DNA of 64,000 nt from Pomphorhynchus laevis (lineage: Eukaryota; Acanthocephala; Palaeacanthocephala; Echinorhynchida; Pomphorhynchidae): assembly GCA_012934845.2 (NCBI GenBank), contig WNNJ02003005.1, positions 223,175 to 287,174 on the forward strand, in the 5' to 3' direction. Positions 31,301-46,300 of the stretch are shown one piece after another. A program made the translations under genes and the position numbers. Positions within the stretch are counted from its first letter, which is position 1. Every line of letters begins with the position of its first letter. The notes under the pieces are model-generated. The model made no database searches. It had not been told where the DNA came from and worked only from the letters and a program-made list of their open reading frames with translations.

Positions 31301-34300
31301 TCATGACATTAAAAAAATTATTTCGTGCCATAATCAATCCTTGGCAAATCGACATAATAATGGTCCCTTATAATAGTTTGCCTTAAAGTGATCTTTTCTG
31401 GTTTTGTGATATGCGAATATCATAGATTTGTTGTTCATATGAATGACTGTCATATTGTTAATCCAAAAATCGTTGGTTTAAAAATATTTAATCAAATATT
31501 AACAATATTTGATTGAATTTTCCGGTTTTACGTCCTTATCAATTTTGGCTTGAAAAATATTCAAATAGAATATTTTTGAGTTTAAAAAATATAAATATTT
31601 TTTATATTCGAGAGTAGAAGTTATTGAACGCTACTATTGCCATATTGAATGATAAACTTGGAATGTATAATTCTTTACTGTTAATTGTATTGAAAATGTG
31701 CGAACCCTGTTAAGATTGTGCAATAATACAAATTTATTTAATGTGGCAAATGCGTACAAGCTGCACTCTTACAAGTCCACAAACAAAAATGAAAAAGTCA
31801 AGCAGATAAATTGTTTAAATGGGATCGGATTTGGCGTTTGAAGCACGGTATCGATGTTGATTGGTGGATATGAATGGGCAGATGATTCCACAAGAGAGGA
31901 GCAGACACAAAGAAGAAACGGAATCCAAAGGAGGTAGAGTAGGTTGGGACATGTAAAAGAAGGGAATTACAGGAACGCAAGGAACAGTAAACAGGACGAG
32001 AATTATCAAGAGAAAGAAGGTTGAGAAATGAAAGGGTATGAAAAGTTACAAGACGGAAAGCAACGAGAAGACGAATTTAAACACGACAATAAATTGTAAG
32101 CAAATCGAGAGAAGCAAGATGATGGGATGTATGATAAAAACGACGAAGACTGAGGAGAATTCGGACGGCTGCGTTGACGATGCGTTGTAGAGGAAGAAGA
32201 GTGGATTTAGGTGAGTTGGAAAAAAGACTAAGGCAATAATCGAGTCTAGAAAAAAGGAGAGAAGATATGAGAGTCATACAAGAAAGGAAATCGATCATTC
32301 TACGAACTTGACGGAGATTGCGGAGAATCAAGGTAGATGAGCGTACTGTATCTCTAACGAAAGGTTTAAGTGAAAGTCGGTTGTCAAAATGGAAGCCTAT
32401 GAAAACGAGATTATCAACGATAGGAAGAATTGTAGAATTTAATGATACGGAGGGAGGTTCTAAGCCGAGGCGTCGAGGTAGGATCCACATAATTTTGGAT
32501 TTATCAGGATTCAGAGAAAGGCGAAGGGAAGAAAGATGATTAGAAATTGAGACAAGACAGTCGGAAGCGGAAACACTAATATCGTGAATACGATAAGCAT
32601 GTGCGTGAGCATAGATGATAATGTCATCAGCATATTGCATAACATATAAGTTAAATTTATGAGAAATCGAAGACAAATCACCAAGAAGAAGAGAGAAAAG
32701 TATAGGGCCTAATACAGAGCCTTGTGGTAAACCGGACGTAATGGACGAAGAATGGGAGAGAGAAGAGTTAGAATAAACGCGAAATGTACGGTTTGATAGA
32801 TATGAAGAAAACCATGATACAGTGGGTAAAGAGAAGCCATAATCATGACGAAGGCGATATATAAGAATCGAGTGATCGACGATGTCAAAAGCAGACGATA
32901 GATCAAGAGAAACTATGACACTACATAATTTATGATCGCGCGATATGAGTAAGTCGTTATAAACTTTAAGACATGCAATTTCGGTAGAGTAATTAGAGCG
33001 AAAAGCGGCTTGGAAGGGAGAAAACAAGTTAGAGGAATAGAGATATGTATTAGCTTGCTTAAGAACGAGACGCTCAAAGAGTTTAGAGAGGGTTGGGAGA
33101 AGTGAGATAGGACGGTACGAAGATGGTAGTTAGAAGTCGAGAGATTGCTTTTTGATGAGAGGGCGAACAGTGGCGCATTTCCAGATGGAAGGAAATGTAC
33201 GGCTACGGATGGACGAGTTGAACAATGTGGTTAGGAAGGGTAAAATAGATGAGCAGATATTTTTAAGCAAGTGAGTGGGAATTGGGTTAGAAGGAGAGGT
33301 TTTATTAGGTAATGACAGCAGAACCGAAGAAACTTCATCAGACGAAACGGGAAGAAGGTGAAATAGCTCTGGGAGGGAAGTATTTAAAGAGAAGAGTGGG
33401 TACAAGGGGGCGGCTATGGGTAGTAGGGTAAGTAAATTAGATAGCTTAGTTTGTAGATAAGAAGAAAATTCATCAGGATTTATATTACAAGGGGTAGATG
33501 ATCGTGAAAGAATTGAGTTTAAGATTTTCCAATGAGATTTAGAGTTGGAAGATGACTCGAGTTGATTTCGCCAAAAGAGAGTACGTTTAGTATAAATAAG
33601 AATGAGATGTGAACGGCGTAGAGAAAAGTAGGAATCACGCAGATTTCCAGGAAGTGAGTTGGGAGAACGTTTAAGAAAGCGTTTATACATACGAAAAGAG
33701 TGACGGAGTCGACGCTTAGAAAGACTACAGTCAGAATCGAACCAGGGAGCATGGCGCAAGCGCTAGGAACGTCGAAGTCGACTAGGCAGAAGGTTATTAA
33801 GGATCGACGTAAGTTTAGAATCAAACAGGATGCAGAGATTATCGGGAGAGAGATAGTTGAGAGGAAGTGAAAAGAGTGAAGAATTGAGTAAGGCTGTGCA
33901 AAGAATAGGGATATCGAGAAGCTTCCAGGGTCGACTTAATACATGGTCGTTAATACATCTAAGGAGATATTAATAATCATACGACAATTGTTAAAATCGA
34001 TTAATTAATTGATTATTTAAATAAACTAGTAAATATAAACTTGCAGAACCCCTGAAATTAATTTTTAGCTAGAATTAAGCTCGGCAGAAAATAAAGTCAT
34101 TCTTAAATAAATGAAACTAAAAATAGCAAGCATTTTTATTTGGAAATCGATTAAAATTTAAAAGAATTTTTATAATTTTATAATAAAATAAAAAATATAT
34201 TAATATACTATAAATTTCGGCTCAAATATAAAAAATAAAGTATAAACAAAGGCCGATCATAATACATATATCTTAGTAAATCGTATTTGATTATACACAA

Positions 34301-37300
34301 CTTTTACAGCATCTAAAATTCGGGGCAATGTCTTCGATAATGTCAAATTAAGTAATGATATCATTGGTCGTTTGTGTGAATTATAGACAAGATAAAAGTT
34401 ATTAAGAGAATTTTCCGGTTTTACGTTCATATCAACGACAATTAATTTATCGTAAATTAATAATTTAATAATTATTTAATAATTTGACAATTAATTTGTC
34501 GTAAATTAATAATTTAATAATTATTAAATAATTTGACAATAATTTGACAATTAATTTGTCGTAAATTAATTTAATTTGTACGTTTATCAAATAAAATGTA
34601 GTGAACGATTATCAACAACCGTGTTGATACTATTGGCATGATTCTCTGATGTTGTGCAAAAGAACGGAAGTTATTCTATATATCAATGACACATGGAATA
34701 GTCGTTTTAAAAAATACTTTATTTCAACTACAACTTATTTTATGGTATTAAACGCTGCGATTTCATAATTAATTTGAACTTTAAAAACGTTGATGTTGTT
34801 ATTTTCTAATATCTAAAGCTTTCAGAGCATGTAGACATATCTTAATTAATTAAGATATGAATTAATTAATTTAATTTGTACGTTTATCAAATAAAATGTA
34901 GAGACCGAAATTGATATAAACAACAACCGATTATCAACAACAACCGTGTCAATACTATTGGCATGATACTATGATGTTGTGCATCAGAGAATCGGTGTAG
35001 TTATTACTTTCGACGTTGTTATCATTACGTTTATCATATGAAATAGTTATTGCTTTCGACTTTGTTATCATCGGAATCTACTTCTTCCTTATCACCGTAA
35101 TGCTATGCATCAAGCTCATCAAACTTGAGATGCGATCATCGCACATATGTAATCTTCTTAGAATAATTTTACAGTAGGCGAGATCGTAGATTAAATGTAA
35201 TAAATTGTGAATATATAAAGGGCATCGACTACATCATATAAATTTTTTATCATGCCACTTAGATTTAAAAATTATCTGGAAAGTTATTTACGGAGTAGTC
35301 CATGCTAATGTGATCACTGACTACTATAATGTGATAATTATAAAGTAGAAGGAATGTGCATTCACCGATAAAATAACCTCAAGTATTATTCTATTAGTTG
35401 AAATTCTTCCGGAGAGGAAGAATTATACCTACATTAAGAAAATAACTGCAAAGCAATTTCCTTTGTATGCCTTACATGCTACTACGTCATCATTTATTAA
35501 TTATTTTTTACTGAGGTTTAAGTCCTTTCCAGTATTATGATTACCCGAAGCACATTTTCTATTTTTTATACTTCAATTTAATGTATTATGGTAGATTATG
35601 TATTAAATGAGAAGAATAACAAGTTTCTTCTAAACATGTGTAGAGCTGTTCTTCCTTAACATTCAATCGTGGTGTAAAATTGGGTCCTAGATCTAACAAA
35701 CTATTAGATTTTTCATGCCAAAATATGACCTCGTTTGATTTAGTAAACTTAATAATTTTATTATAGTTTATTATAGTTCTGACCTCAATGTAGGTATATT
35801 AGTAAACATTGATATTACATCAAACCAAAGGCACTTTTTATCTACCACATCCATATTGCGAATCCTTTGGGAGAATTCTACATTGAAGGCCATAGAGATA
35901 GCATGTAATTTACTATTTGAAGGAAATCCTTACGACAACACAAACTTAGCATACCATCAATGGTTTTATATATTTAAAATTTGTACTATTGGCATGACAT
36001 TTGAATTTGATGGAGAACTATATGAACAAACGGATGGATTGGCAATGAGTAATCCTCTAGCACTTATTTTGTGCGAACTCTATATGATATCATGGGAAGA
36101 TAACCATCTGAAAAATATCTTTTTTGAAATTACAATGTGGGTCCGGTATGTCGACGATGCATTTGTTGTTGCTCTTGATAACATAGACGTTAAAGGGTTG
36201 TTATCTAATTTAAATAGTTTTGAGAGTGATATACAATGGAAAATGACGGAGCAAAATAATTCTTTAACTTTTTTAGCTGTACTCGTTAACAGGCTTCCAA
36301 ACAATACTTTAAAAACATCAGTTTTTCAAAAAGTTTGATTAAAACCTAATGTTGTTTCCTGTTCTTCGAATATCCATAACATTTGGATGTAGCTGCTGCT
36401 AGCTCATTGTTTTTGCGAAACAATTTGATTTGTTCCGATTTTGTCGAAATGAAAAAACGTGAGGGCTTAATAATTGACACTTTAAGAGTAAACCAATTTC
36501 CAGAGTGGGCGGTTAAAAAGGCTTTATATAAGACACGAACTAATAAAATTCAAATTCTTGGTCCTTTAAAATAACGGAAGTATGTCGACATTCCATATAT
36601 CAATGACACATGGAATAATCGTTTTGAAAAATACTTTAATGAAAACCAAATTTCAACATCCCATGATATTGTTTTGTACAATAAAAGAATGCCTAAATTG
36701 TATAATTAAAAAAATAAATCCATTAGCAACAATCCATCAGTTGTTTATTAAATCCCTTGTAATGACTGCGATAAAATATACATAGGTCAAACTGTGCAAG
36801 GTATAAATAAAAGGGTAAGGCAGCATAAATACACACTTAAACGTGGAATAATAAGTGTCTTAGTTGATCATAGCATTAATAATGATCACAAAATTGTTTT
36901 TGATGGAACTACCATATTATCAAAAGAATCCAGTATGTTTAAACGTAATATCTTTGAAGCGTTTTATATTAACAAACTAAATGATAACTTAATGGTTGGT
37001 AAAAAGCTGACTTTAACTTAAAATTAAGCCCTTGATTGTAACACAAATGTTTTATTTTTTATTCTATTTTTATTATTTTATTTTTGTGACATAAATTATG
37101 TTTGCCATCTATTGTTTAAAATATGGAATATTTAAACAATATTTAAACAATATATATAAACAACAGATGTTTAAAATATTTAAACAAAAACATCTATGTT
37201 TTCTCAATTTTGTTATTTTATTTCTTTATTTTTATTGTTTTGTTATGAATACATATGTGTTTTGTACTTTTGTTGTACATTTTTAGTGTTTTTGTTTCAT

Positions 37301-40300
37301 TGTTGTGTTTTGTTTGCTGCGGTCTTTACAGGTTTCTCTTGTTTTACATGTTTCTATCCAAAACCTGTAAAATATATTTATATTTAAGTAAAATATATAT
37401 TTTAAGATATATTTTAAATTTTAAGATATATTTATGTAAAATATAAATATATATTTATATTTTTATAAATATAAATATTTTTATTTCATTATTAAAATTA
37501 CATTTTTAAGTTTTATAAATATATATATTGAAAATTAGTAAATACTATTTTATATGAAATGCCATCATCTCACAATTTCAGAGTGAAAATTACAAAACTT
37601 ATATATTAGTATAAGTTTACATATAAACTTATTATAAAGTTTATATAAAGTTTATATTAACTAAATTATTTGTTCTTTTTATATGTTTTGTACTTTTGTT
37701 GTACATTTTTAGTGTTTTTGTTTCATTGTTGTGTTTTGTTTGCTGCGGTTCCTACAAACGAAAATGTTACATGAACATTTTCGTTTAAGCAACGATTTTG
37801 ATTCCAGCATCAATGTGCAAACCGACAAGAATCTTTATTTATGTGATTTTTTCATTTTTATGTTAATTTTCTGAAGATGCTGTAGTTACTAGTGAAATAT
37901 CAAAATGATTTTAGTTGTCGTTCTATACTATACCTGATAGTTCCTGGAAATTAAAAAATTATAATTTATTATCTTAATTTAGTAATTACCCAACCGAGAT
38001 TATGTTCAATTGATTACTCGCTTTTTACAGCAAAGTTAGCAAAAATATTTTTGGATGGATATATTTGATTATGTTCAATTGATTATGTTCAATCAATTGA
38101 ACATAATCTCGGTTGGGTAATTACTAAATTAAGATAATAAATTATAATTTTTTAATTTCCAGGAACTATCAGGTATAGAACAATAACTAAAATCATTTTG
38201 ATATTTCGCTAGTAACTACTAGCATATTCAAAAAATGATTTTTCTGAAGATGCTAGTAGTTAGATGCTAGTAGATCACCAAATTCAATCTACTAAATAAA
38301 TGCGCATAACTCTTCAGAAATTGATTTTACTATAGGAGCTAGTTAATGATAAAGCAGTTTGTCCCATTCATATTCGAGAACTTTTTCAAATTAATTTAAA
38401 ATATTAATTTTGAAAACATCACATCGTAACATAAAATTTGTGGGTAAAAAATATTTTTGCTTAACTTTGCATGTATATTAAAGCTGTATATGATTGTAAT
38501 CAATTGAACATAATCTCGGTTGGGTAATTACTAAATTAAGATAATAAATTATAATTTTTTAATTTCCAGGAACTATCAGGTATAGTATAGAACGACAACT
38601 AAAATTATTTTGATATTTCGCTAATAACTAAAAGCATCTTCATAACATTTTCTGAAGACGCTAGTAATTATAGCTAAATATCAAAACAATTTTAGTTGTA
38701 ATTTAACTATACCTGATAGTTCCTGGAAATTTAATAATTATAATTTATTATCTTAATTTAGTAATTACCCAACTGATATTATGTTCAATTGATTGAACAT
38801 AATCAATTGAACATAATCAATCATAATCTCTAACGATAAGGCCGGCCACACCTCGAAGAAACATCATTTTGGTCGCCTGTATCTGAGATCTTATCCTTTC
38901 GGTCATAACCCTTATAGCTTTTATCCCTCATAACCTTATAGCTCTTATCCTTTCCGTTATAACTAGTTACTAGCGAAATATCAAAATAATTTTTGTTGTC
39001 GTTTAACTATACCTGATAGTTCCTGGAAATTAAAAAATATTTAAATACAGATCAGGATGGATATATTTCTAATAAAAATAATTATTATTCGTTATAATTT
39101 TATAACTTTATTCGTAATAATTTTATAAATATATTTGTATTTTAGATAAAAGATATTTAAAATATATTTTAGTCAAATATGTTAATAGATACATCAGATC
39201 AGTGAGTCTACGTATTTAGTTATACACATAAATTTAAAATTAATTTAAATATCTCAAATACATTTAAGTTCAATTTTTCAAAATTTACTATCCTAACATC
39301 ATATTCATGATGTATAAAATAAATAATTTATGTTGTTGATTAATTATTAATATCGTAGTTGTTTATTTTTATAGTATTATTGTATTCTATATCATAATTT
39401 TATATGATATAAAATATGATATATATATTTATCATATTATTGTATTCTATGTTATATTTTTGATCACATTAAACTTTTAGCTACAAAACCGCTGTAGCAT
39501 ACCACATTTCAATATTAAAATTTAAAATTCATAAATAAATTTTAGTAAGATTAAAATCAATTTTGTTCAGCATGCATCGTGTAAAAGTCTTACTCAAGAG
39601 CGTATTTTTAAAATACTATTTTGATAAATAATTTAGCATCTATTCGAATGTAACAATACGGCATACTCAATGTATCCGGTACAAACTGCAGACGAATTGA
39701 AGCGATCCTACAGTGACTTTGTAATTGAGGCAAGCCATCAAACAAAATTATAAGAGCTCTTTAATTTTATTAAATCTATTTTATGAATTGAGTTTCGAAA
39801 TAAAAACAATTATTATTTTGCCGATGAACACAACAAAACTTATTATAATTAAATTAATAAGAATTTATGAAAATTATTGTATATATTTATTAAAATTAAA
39901 ATAAAAATTTTAATTTTATTTTAATATTTAAATAAAAATACTATAATATAATATAATATAAAATATATATATACTATAATATAAAAAGTAGTATTTAACA
40001 AATATAAAAAAGTTAGCTTATAATTATTTTATTATTGTCGTGTCTGTCAAAGTAAAAATCATAATAACTAAAATCACCGTTTTTCGATCTTTAGAATTTA
40101 TTCCAAATAAATTTTTAATGAAATACTGACTTGTTTCAAAACAGTTCAAATGCACATGTAAGCAAATATAATTTTTTAAAGATGTTGATTGAAACAATTT
40201 GTTTTAAAACTTCAAATCGTAATAATTAACATGGCCGTAATTAATTGAAATTTATTGCTGGTAGGAATTCGTGTAATAAATTAGTTAATCCTGATTTGTT

Positions 40301-43300
40301 TAAATTATTTTATTTATTATATTATAGAATAATTATAATAATTTAAAAAATTTAACGATTATTGATTATTTTATAAATTTATAATATTTATTTAATATTT
40401 TGATCTCTAAAAACTATTTTTCTATTAATATATTTTATGGTTTTTATTATTATTTCTTGCGTTCTTTATAACATTTTAAATGCCCAGGTAAGCAAATATC
40501 CATTTTGTAAAGTTGCTGATAACAATCTGTTTTAAATCGTTATAAATATCGCTTTTATAAATTTCGACCTTTTGAAATATGGTATCATTAAGATTGACGA
40601 ATAATTTCTACATTATCTGTTGAGATATAATCAAACAAATTAATATTTATTTGTATTAATTACTGAATGAAATATTTTTTACCTATAAAAGTATAAATTG
40701 TCTAAAGTTCTACTTAAACTGTTATTGTTTTTTATTTTTCTTAAGAAATTAAAAACAGTTAAAATTTTAAAATTATGCTTTAGATTTTTTTAATGTTTGA
40801 CTTGCTACCCTGCGTTTTTCCTTGGCGTTGATGTTTATTGATTCTAGAATCTATCGCTTGAAAGTAGTTGGTCCTTTTTAAAGTAATTAATCCGATTTAA
40901 TTTGAGAAAGGTCAAATTGTTCTGCCAAAACGTATTTTGTTTGTCTCTTTTATTTTCAAATTTGTTTGTCTCGCAAGCAAATTAATTAAAATATCAAATA
41001 ATTGAAATGTTTAGCAAACAAATTTGAAATTTTTATATGGAATTTAAAATAATAGAAAATTTAAACAAATTAATTCAATATATGATCAGTAAGAAGCAAA
41101 AATTGGATGAAATTATAAATTACATTTAAAATGCAATTTATTAATGTGATTTTAATTATTATTTTAATGCGATAAATTTAGATTTAATTGTAACTTAAAT
41201 CATTAATAATTAAGACAATTAAAATTTTTATAAGACATCCATTAAACGAATAATTGTAACTTAATGATGATTAATGATTAATTGTAACTTATTAATGATT
41301 TAATTGTAACTTAAATCATTAATAATTAAGACAATTAAAATTTTTATACGACATCCATTAAACGAATAATTGTTAAATATTTTGGTAGATGTTCTACTTA
41401 AAATATAAAGCTATTTCAGCCTTGTCCAGTAATTTTGGTGAACTGCGCTTCCAGCATCGACGTTGTTGATTTCCTTGAAGCTGAAGACAGCGCAGTTTTT
41501 TATATAATAGACAGGTAAATTAAATTTAATTATTGTTGATAAACAAATTGTAGTATGCGGCCATTTCATGTTCACAACGTATACAATATGATGCAAGTAA
41601 AGCTTCTAATACTTCCGTCAGCACTTGAAGCCGAAAGTAATCTCGTGCCGCCATATGATGCTCTATTCCACGATGAAGTAATATATATTTAGTTTCCTCA
41701 TAGTTTTTGTAACAATTTTTCCGTAGAATGAAGATAATGCTGATTACTTTAATCGCACTGAATGGGATGCTACTCGGTAAATGCAGTAAGCTTTCATTAA
41801 CTGTAGCTTTAAACGATTGTAAACGATTTTACAAAATGTAAAATCAACTTGTAAACGATTTTTTTTAAATTAAGCACTGACTTTAGCATTATCTGAGCTC
41901 AAATTCTTCCATGTTGTAATTGATTACTATAATTGAAATAAATGATAGGAACAAATTAAATAATTATTTTAATTCGATGCTTCGAGTTTATATTTTCGAA
42001 TATAAACTCGAAATAATTTAGTTTTCGATTATTCATTTATAATAAGCTAAATAATTTTATTTTAATTTAAAGTTTTACTGATGTATATTTTAAAATGCGT
42101 TTCGAAGCACATATTTCAAAATAAGTTTGGTTTTGAAAACCAAGCTTGTTTTAGTTTTCAAAACAAGTTAAATTAATTAGTCATCTATCATTTTAGGTTT
42201 TTGTATTTGTTTAATTTTCTTCGTTGTGTTTTTGTTGTACTAATATACCGGCACCTTTCTTTGAAATGCTATTTTTGTTGAATTATAAATTTGCTTTCTT
42301 TGATGTTTTTCCTTTTACAATTTTAAAGTATTTTGCATAAATTGTATTTTTTCTTAAGATAATAGCGAAAGCTATCGAAATAGCTTTTGTAAATTAAACG
42401 AGGGCATTATCTAGTGTTATTGTTAACAATTTGACTGCTAAAGGAGGGTCCTTATAAAATAGAATGTCCGCCGGTCTCTCTCGCAAACCACGAATAAGGT
42501 TGGGTACCTCCTTTGCCACCCTCAATCCAGCAGAAACCGCTGCTTGAAAGACTGTATCCCTCAAGCTATCATGTCGAATTCCAGGGTGGCCTCCAAACTG
42601 ACATGTTAAGGCGTGGAAGCCGAATTTGTCTGCCATCCTAAGGCAGCGTCTGCATCGATAATCACTGTTCCAGAGAGACAACCCTAACCAAAGACGTAGT
42701 AGCACAACGAATTCATTTGGTGCCAAGTTCATATGTGTGGCTTTGCTAGGGACGGCCTGTAACCAAGCACACGCGTGTGGGCATGAAACTGCCAATAATC
42801 GGGCAGTATTGAAGCGATCGGCATTCTCCAATAGCCTGCTGCGCGACACTTCGTCAATGTGACAAGATAATCCTCGTTGATTTGTTTGCGGATTGCCTAC
42901 CTGTTGCGGAATAATAGATTTAACGAATTCGTACCCAGGGAAAGTTAAAGGGTCAAGATTTAATTGGCTAGCGACAGTGTCTACACTAGACAGGAAGGCT
43001 GCCTGAGAGTGTTGGAAGCAGCTTCGAAGGCCCAGTCCTCCCATCTTCAGCGGTAAGCAAGCTTGCATCCACGCCCACTTATCGGGTTGAATAGAAGTGA
43101 TATTGCTAAAACACTTCAATATCAAGCGGTCGAACAAACGGAAAAACTCTTCGGCGAAGGCGGGGTCTATAGTGCGCATTAAATGGTTTACCCGTGGAGC
43201 GGATGCGCAGCTACGAAGCAGGATGAAAGCAACTTGTGGGTCAGGGAGATTTTCGAGCGAGTCCAGAGTTTGACGCAGGGATGGTAGAACAACATCGACA

Positions 43301-46300
43301 AGGTATCCCGAACAATGTTCCTTAGACCCGATGGGACTTCCAAGAATTGTAAAGTTTTTATGTGATCCATGGGCATCTGTTCTTTATCAAGTCGACCTTG
43401 TCTTCCCTACCAATTACTTCGGTTTTTTTCCAGTTAATAGACAGTCCAATCGCAGGAAAATTAGCAGCAAGACGAGCCAGAGCCTCGCCCACCGCAATAG
43501 GAGTACCGCCGATTATTCCGTCGTCGAGGTACCACCTATTTAAGCTGACACCTTCAATCTCCGATATCTGGACCACAATCGGATCAATCGCCAGGCAAAA
43601 TAGAACTGGACCAAGAGGATCTCCTTGTTGTACCCCTCTTCGAGACTGAAGAGGTTTCAGGCTACCGAACCGAAGGCTTGAGGTAGTGCCGTAGCACCAT
43701 GATGTCCAACGACTAATTTCTGGAAAATTCTTATCGATCGCGTTGACGAAGGAATCCCGGTTCAGCGTGTTAAAAGCATTAGCCAAGTCGATTTTAGCCC
43801 AAACCCAATTAACATTTTGATCATGAAGTTGTTGTAGCCGACGTGCTTGATGTACTATCTGTTCCATTCCGTTTGGCGTCGCTACACCGAGCTGGTGCGG
43901 ATGGAGGGATTCGGCAAATCGCTGTCGAAGTTTGGAGCAAATACACTTAGCGCAAAGACGACGTAATGTCTCCCCAATGGCAATGGGGCGGATCCCTCCA
44001 TCTGGTTTGTTCAATGCCATGAGATTAGCACCGGCGACAAAGGGCACGAGGTCGTTCGGGAGAGTACCAGCGATCATGCTGTTGACTAGTGATGTTAGGC
44101 GTTGAAGCAAAACCCCGTGATCTACCGACAGCATATCTCGAATATGTTCTGCCCTCAAACCTAAACAGCCAGGAGAGGAAGAGGGTGGGAATGATGATAC
44201 TGCGGCCTCAACTATGTCTGAGTCAACCGACAAGGGGGTATTCAAAGATGGCTGTCCAGGACTTTGGAGAACATCATGTAAGGGGTGTAGCTCTGTCAGT
44301 TTACCGCGTAAAGATTCTGAAAATTCGCATGCACTATTCGACGTAAGGCGGCGCATCGCTTTTCCGAAATTGCCATTTCTCGCCAATTCGATGACTTCCA
44401 TAAATTCATTTTTCTTATCATTAGTTCCTCTGAATTTCCTGGATGATCGAAGCCCCGAAGAGGAAAGGCAATCACGCTCTCTTCCATTTTCGAATTTGTC
44501 TATAAGCGCGTTGATATTAGATCTAGTGTTGTCTCCGGCATGGTGCCGACCTGAGGAAGTCTGTAGGCATAGCTTCGGAAAGCACAGCAAACGCTCCCAA
44601 TCGTTGGATGAATTTGAGCACAATGCCTCTAGAATTAAAGAGGAAAAAACATTGGCAACTCGGCGGCGAAGATTCCAAGGAATGTGCTTGATCGTGTTAA
44701 CTGGTTCCATCCAAACCCTATGAAGAAGCTCGAAGGATCTCTTTTGATTTTCGCAGCAGGAACTGTCTATCTTTTCAAACTGAAACGATGTCTTCGAGGT
44801 GTTCTCGTTAGCTTCTAAAAACTCAGGTATTGTGTCAGTTGATGCGATAACGTTGTGAGAGCTGGCTGTCGGTAGATGTCCTGATCCTGAGCAGCGCAAG
44901 TTCACAGGTCCGTGTACCCGAAGATGACCTGATGCGTTAAGGCGAAACGATCCGCCACAGACTGCGCAACTAGCCGTATTCGCTTGCATGTTATCCCAAG
45001 CTCGGTTTTGTATTAATTAATTGTAAGCCGTTGGTTCGAAGCTGATTATGTTTTGCTTGTAAAGTTTGTTTCGTGTGTATATTAATTGTAAGTACTTTAA
45101 TAATCAATTCTTTTTGTAACGTTGTATGTTATTTATTGTATGTTTATAATAAACCAAAATTTTTTTAAAACTCATTTTTTGAGTTTTAAATTGAATTTCA
45201 ACTTGATTTTAATATTATAATATTTACCATCTGAATGTAACAGATTTTTAAGGAAATTTCAATAAAATGTCAAGCAGAGTAATACATTTATAAATTTCAT
45301 TAATATTATATTATGAATTAACATAAAGATTTGCGAATACTATCTAATAAACCTGACATCATATTCTACAATTAAATAATAGCAATTTATATTTTAAATA
45401 TTAAAATAATTATAAATTGAATTAAATTTTTATTTAATTAAAATTTAATTAATTTAATTAAATTTTATTATTTGATTTGCTTTATATTTTTTGTTTTTTT
45501 TTGGATTTTGTTTCGAAGATATTTAAGTTTATATATTTGTATTGCCAGCAAATATTTTTATATTATTGTATTGTTAATTTCTATTGTTTTAAAATTTGTA
45601 ATCCTGATGATGATAGCAGGAGCTATCGAAATATATAATTTTTTTTATCAAATAAAAGATAATTTCTGCTTCTTTGTTCCTGTAATAACTATATGTCCTA
45701 TTAGTGTTCAATAGTCTTCATATGTTCTTAAGTTTGTAGTTTTAATAAGTGTTTAATATTTTCCTTACTTTGTCGCTGTTTTTTTGTTTCGACGCAATTG
45801 TATTGTTAATTTATTTTGTTTAAAATTTTAAAACAAAATTAATGTTTTAAAACAATTTCGTTTTCGGTTTCAGTATTCTTTTTAATTTCAATATTGACGC
45901 ATGAACGAAACTACGCATAATTTATCAAATTGCTGGTGTTCAGTGTTTTTACTTTTACTTTTGTGATTTGAAATAATTTTAAATTAATAATAATTAAATA
46001 ATAATTTAATTAATGAATGTTTAATTAAGAAATTTAATTCTAACGATTTCCTTTCCTTATAAGTAAATATATTTGTAATAATCAGTTATAAATTAAATTA
46101 TAATAAATTATTTACAATAAATTGTTATATAAATTATTATATCCCATTAACCATTAATTATTTTTAAGAATATCATAACTTATTGCCTAACAATCGTTTA
46201 ATACTAAAATTTAATCTTATATTTTTTAATTAAATTATTTTCTGTTTTCGAACATGTCAAAAGACTACTACATGTATACGTTAAAATAAACAAAAGACCT

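Noticed and set aside
32318-32539. Plus-strand 73-codon frame
   Set aside because: Antisense of the CR1-like LINE reverse transcriptase.
37098-37446. Small hydrophobic frames after the GIY-YIG PLE
   Set aside because: Low-complexity T-rich DNA read as F/L/Y/C; part of a duplicated non-coding tail.
41411-41596. Minus-strand 61-codon frame
   Set aside because: It is antisense to CDC45 exons 4 and 5, which match the family on the plus strand.
43331-44723. Several plus-strand frames of up to 169 codons
   Set aside because: They are shadows of the minus-strand R2-like LINE, whose RT motifs are clear.
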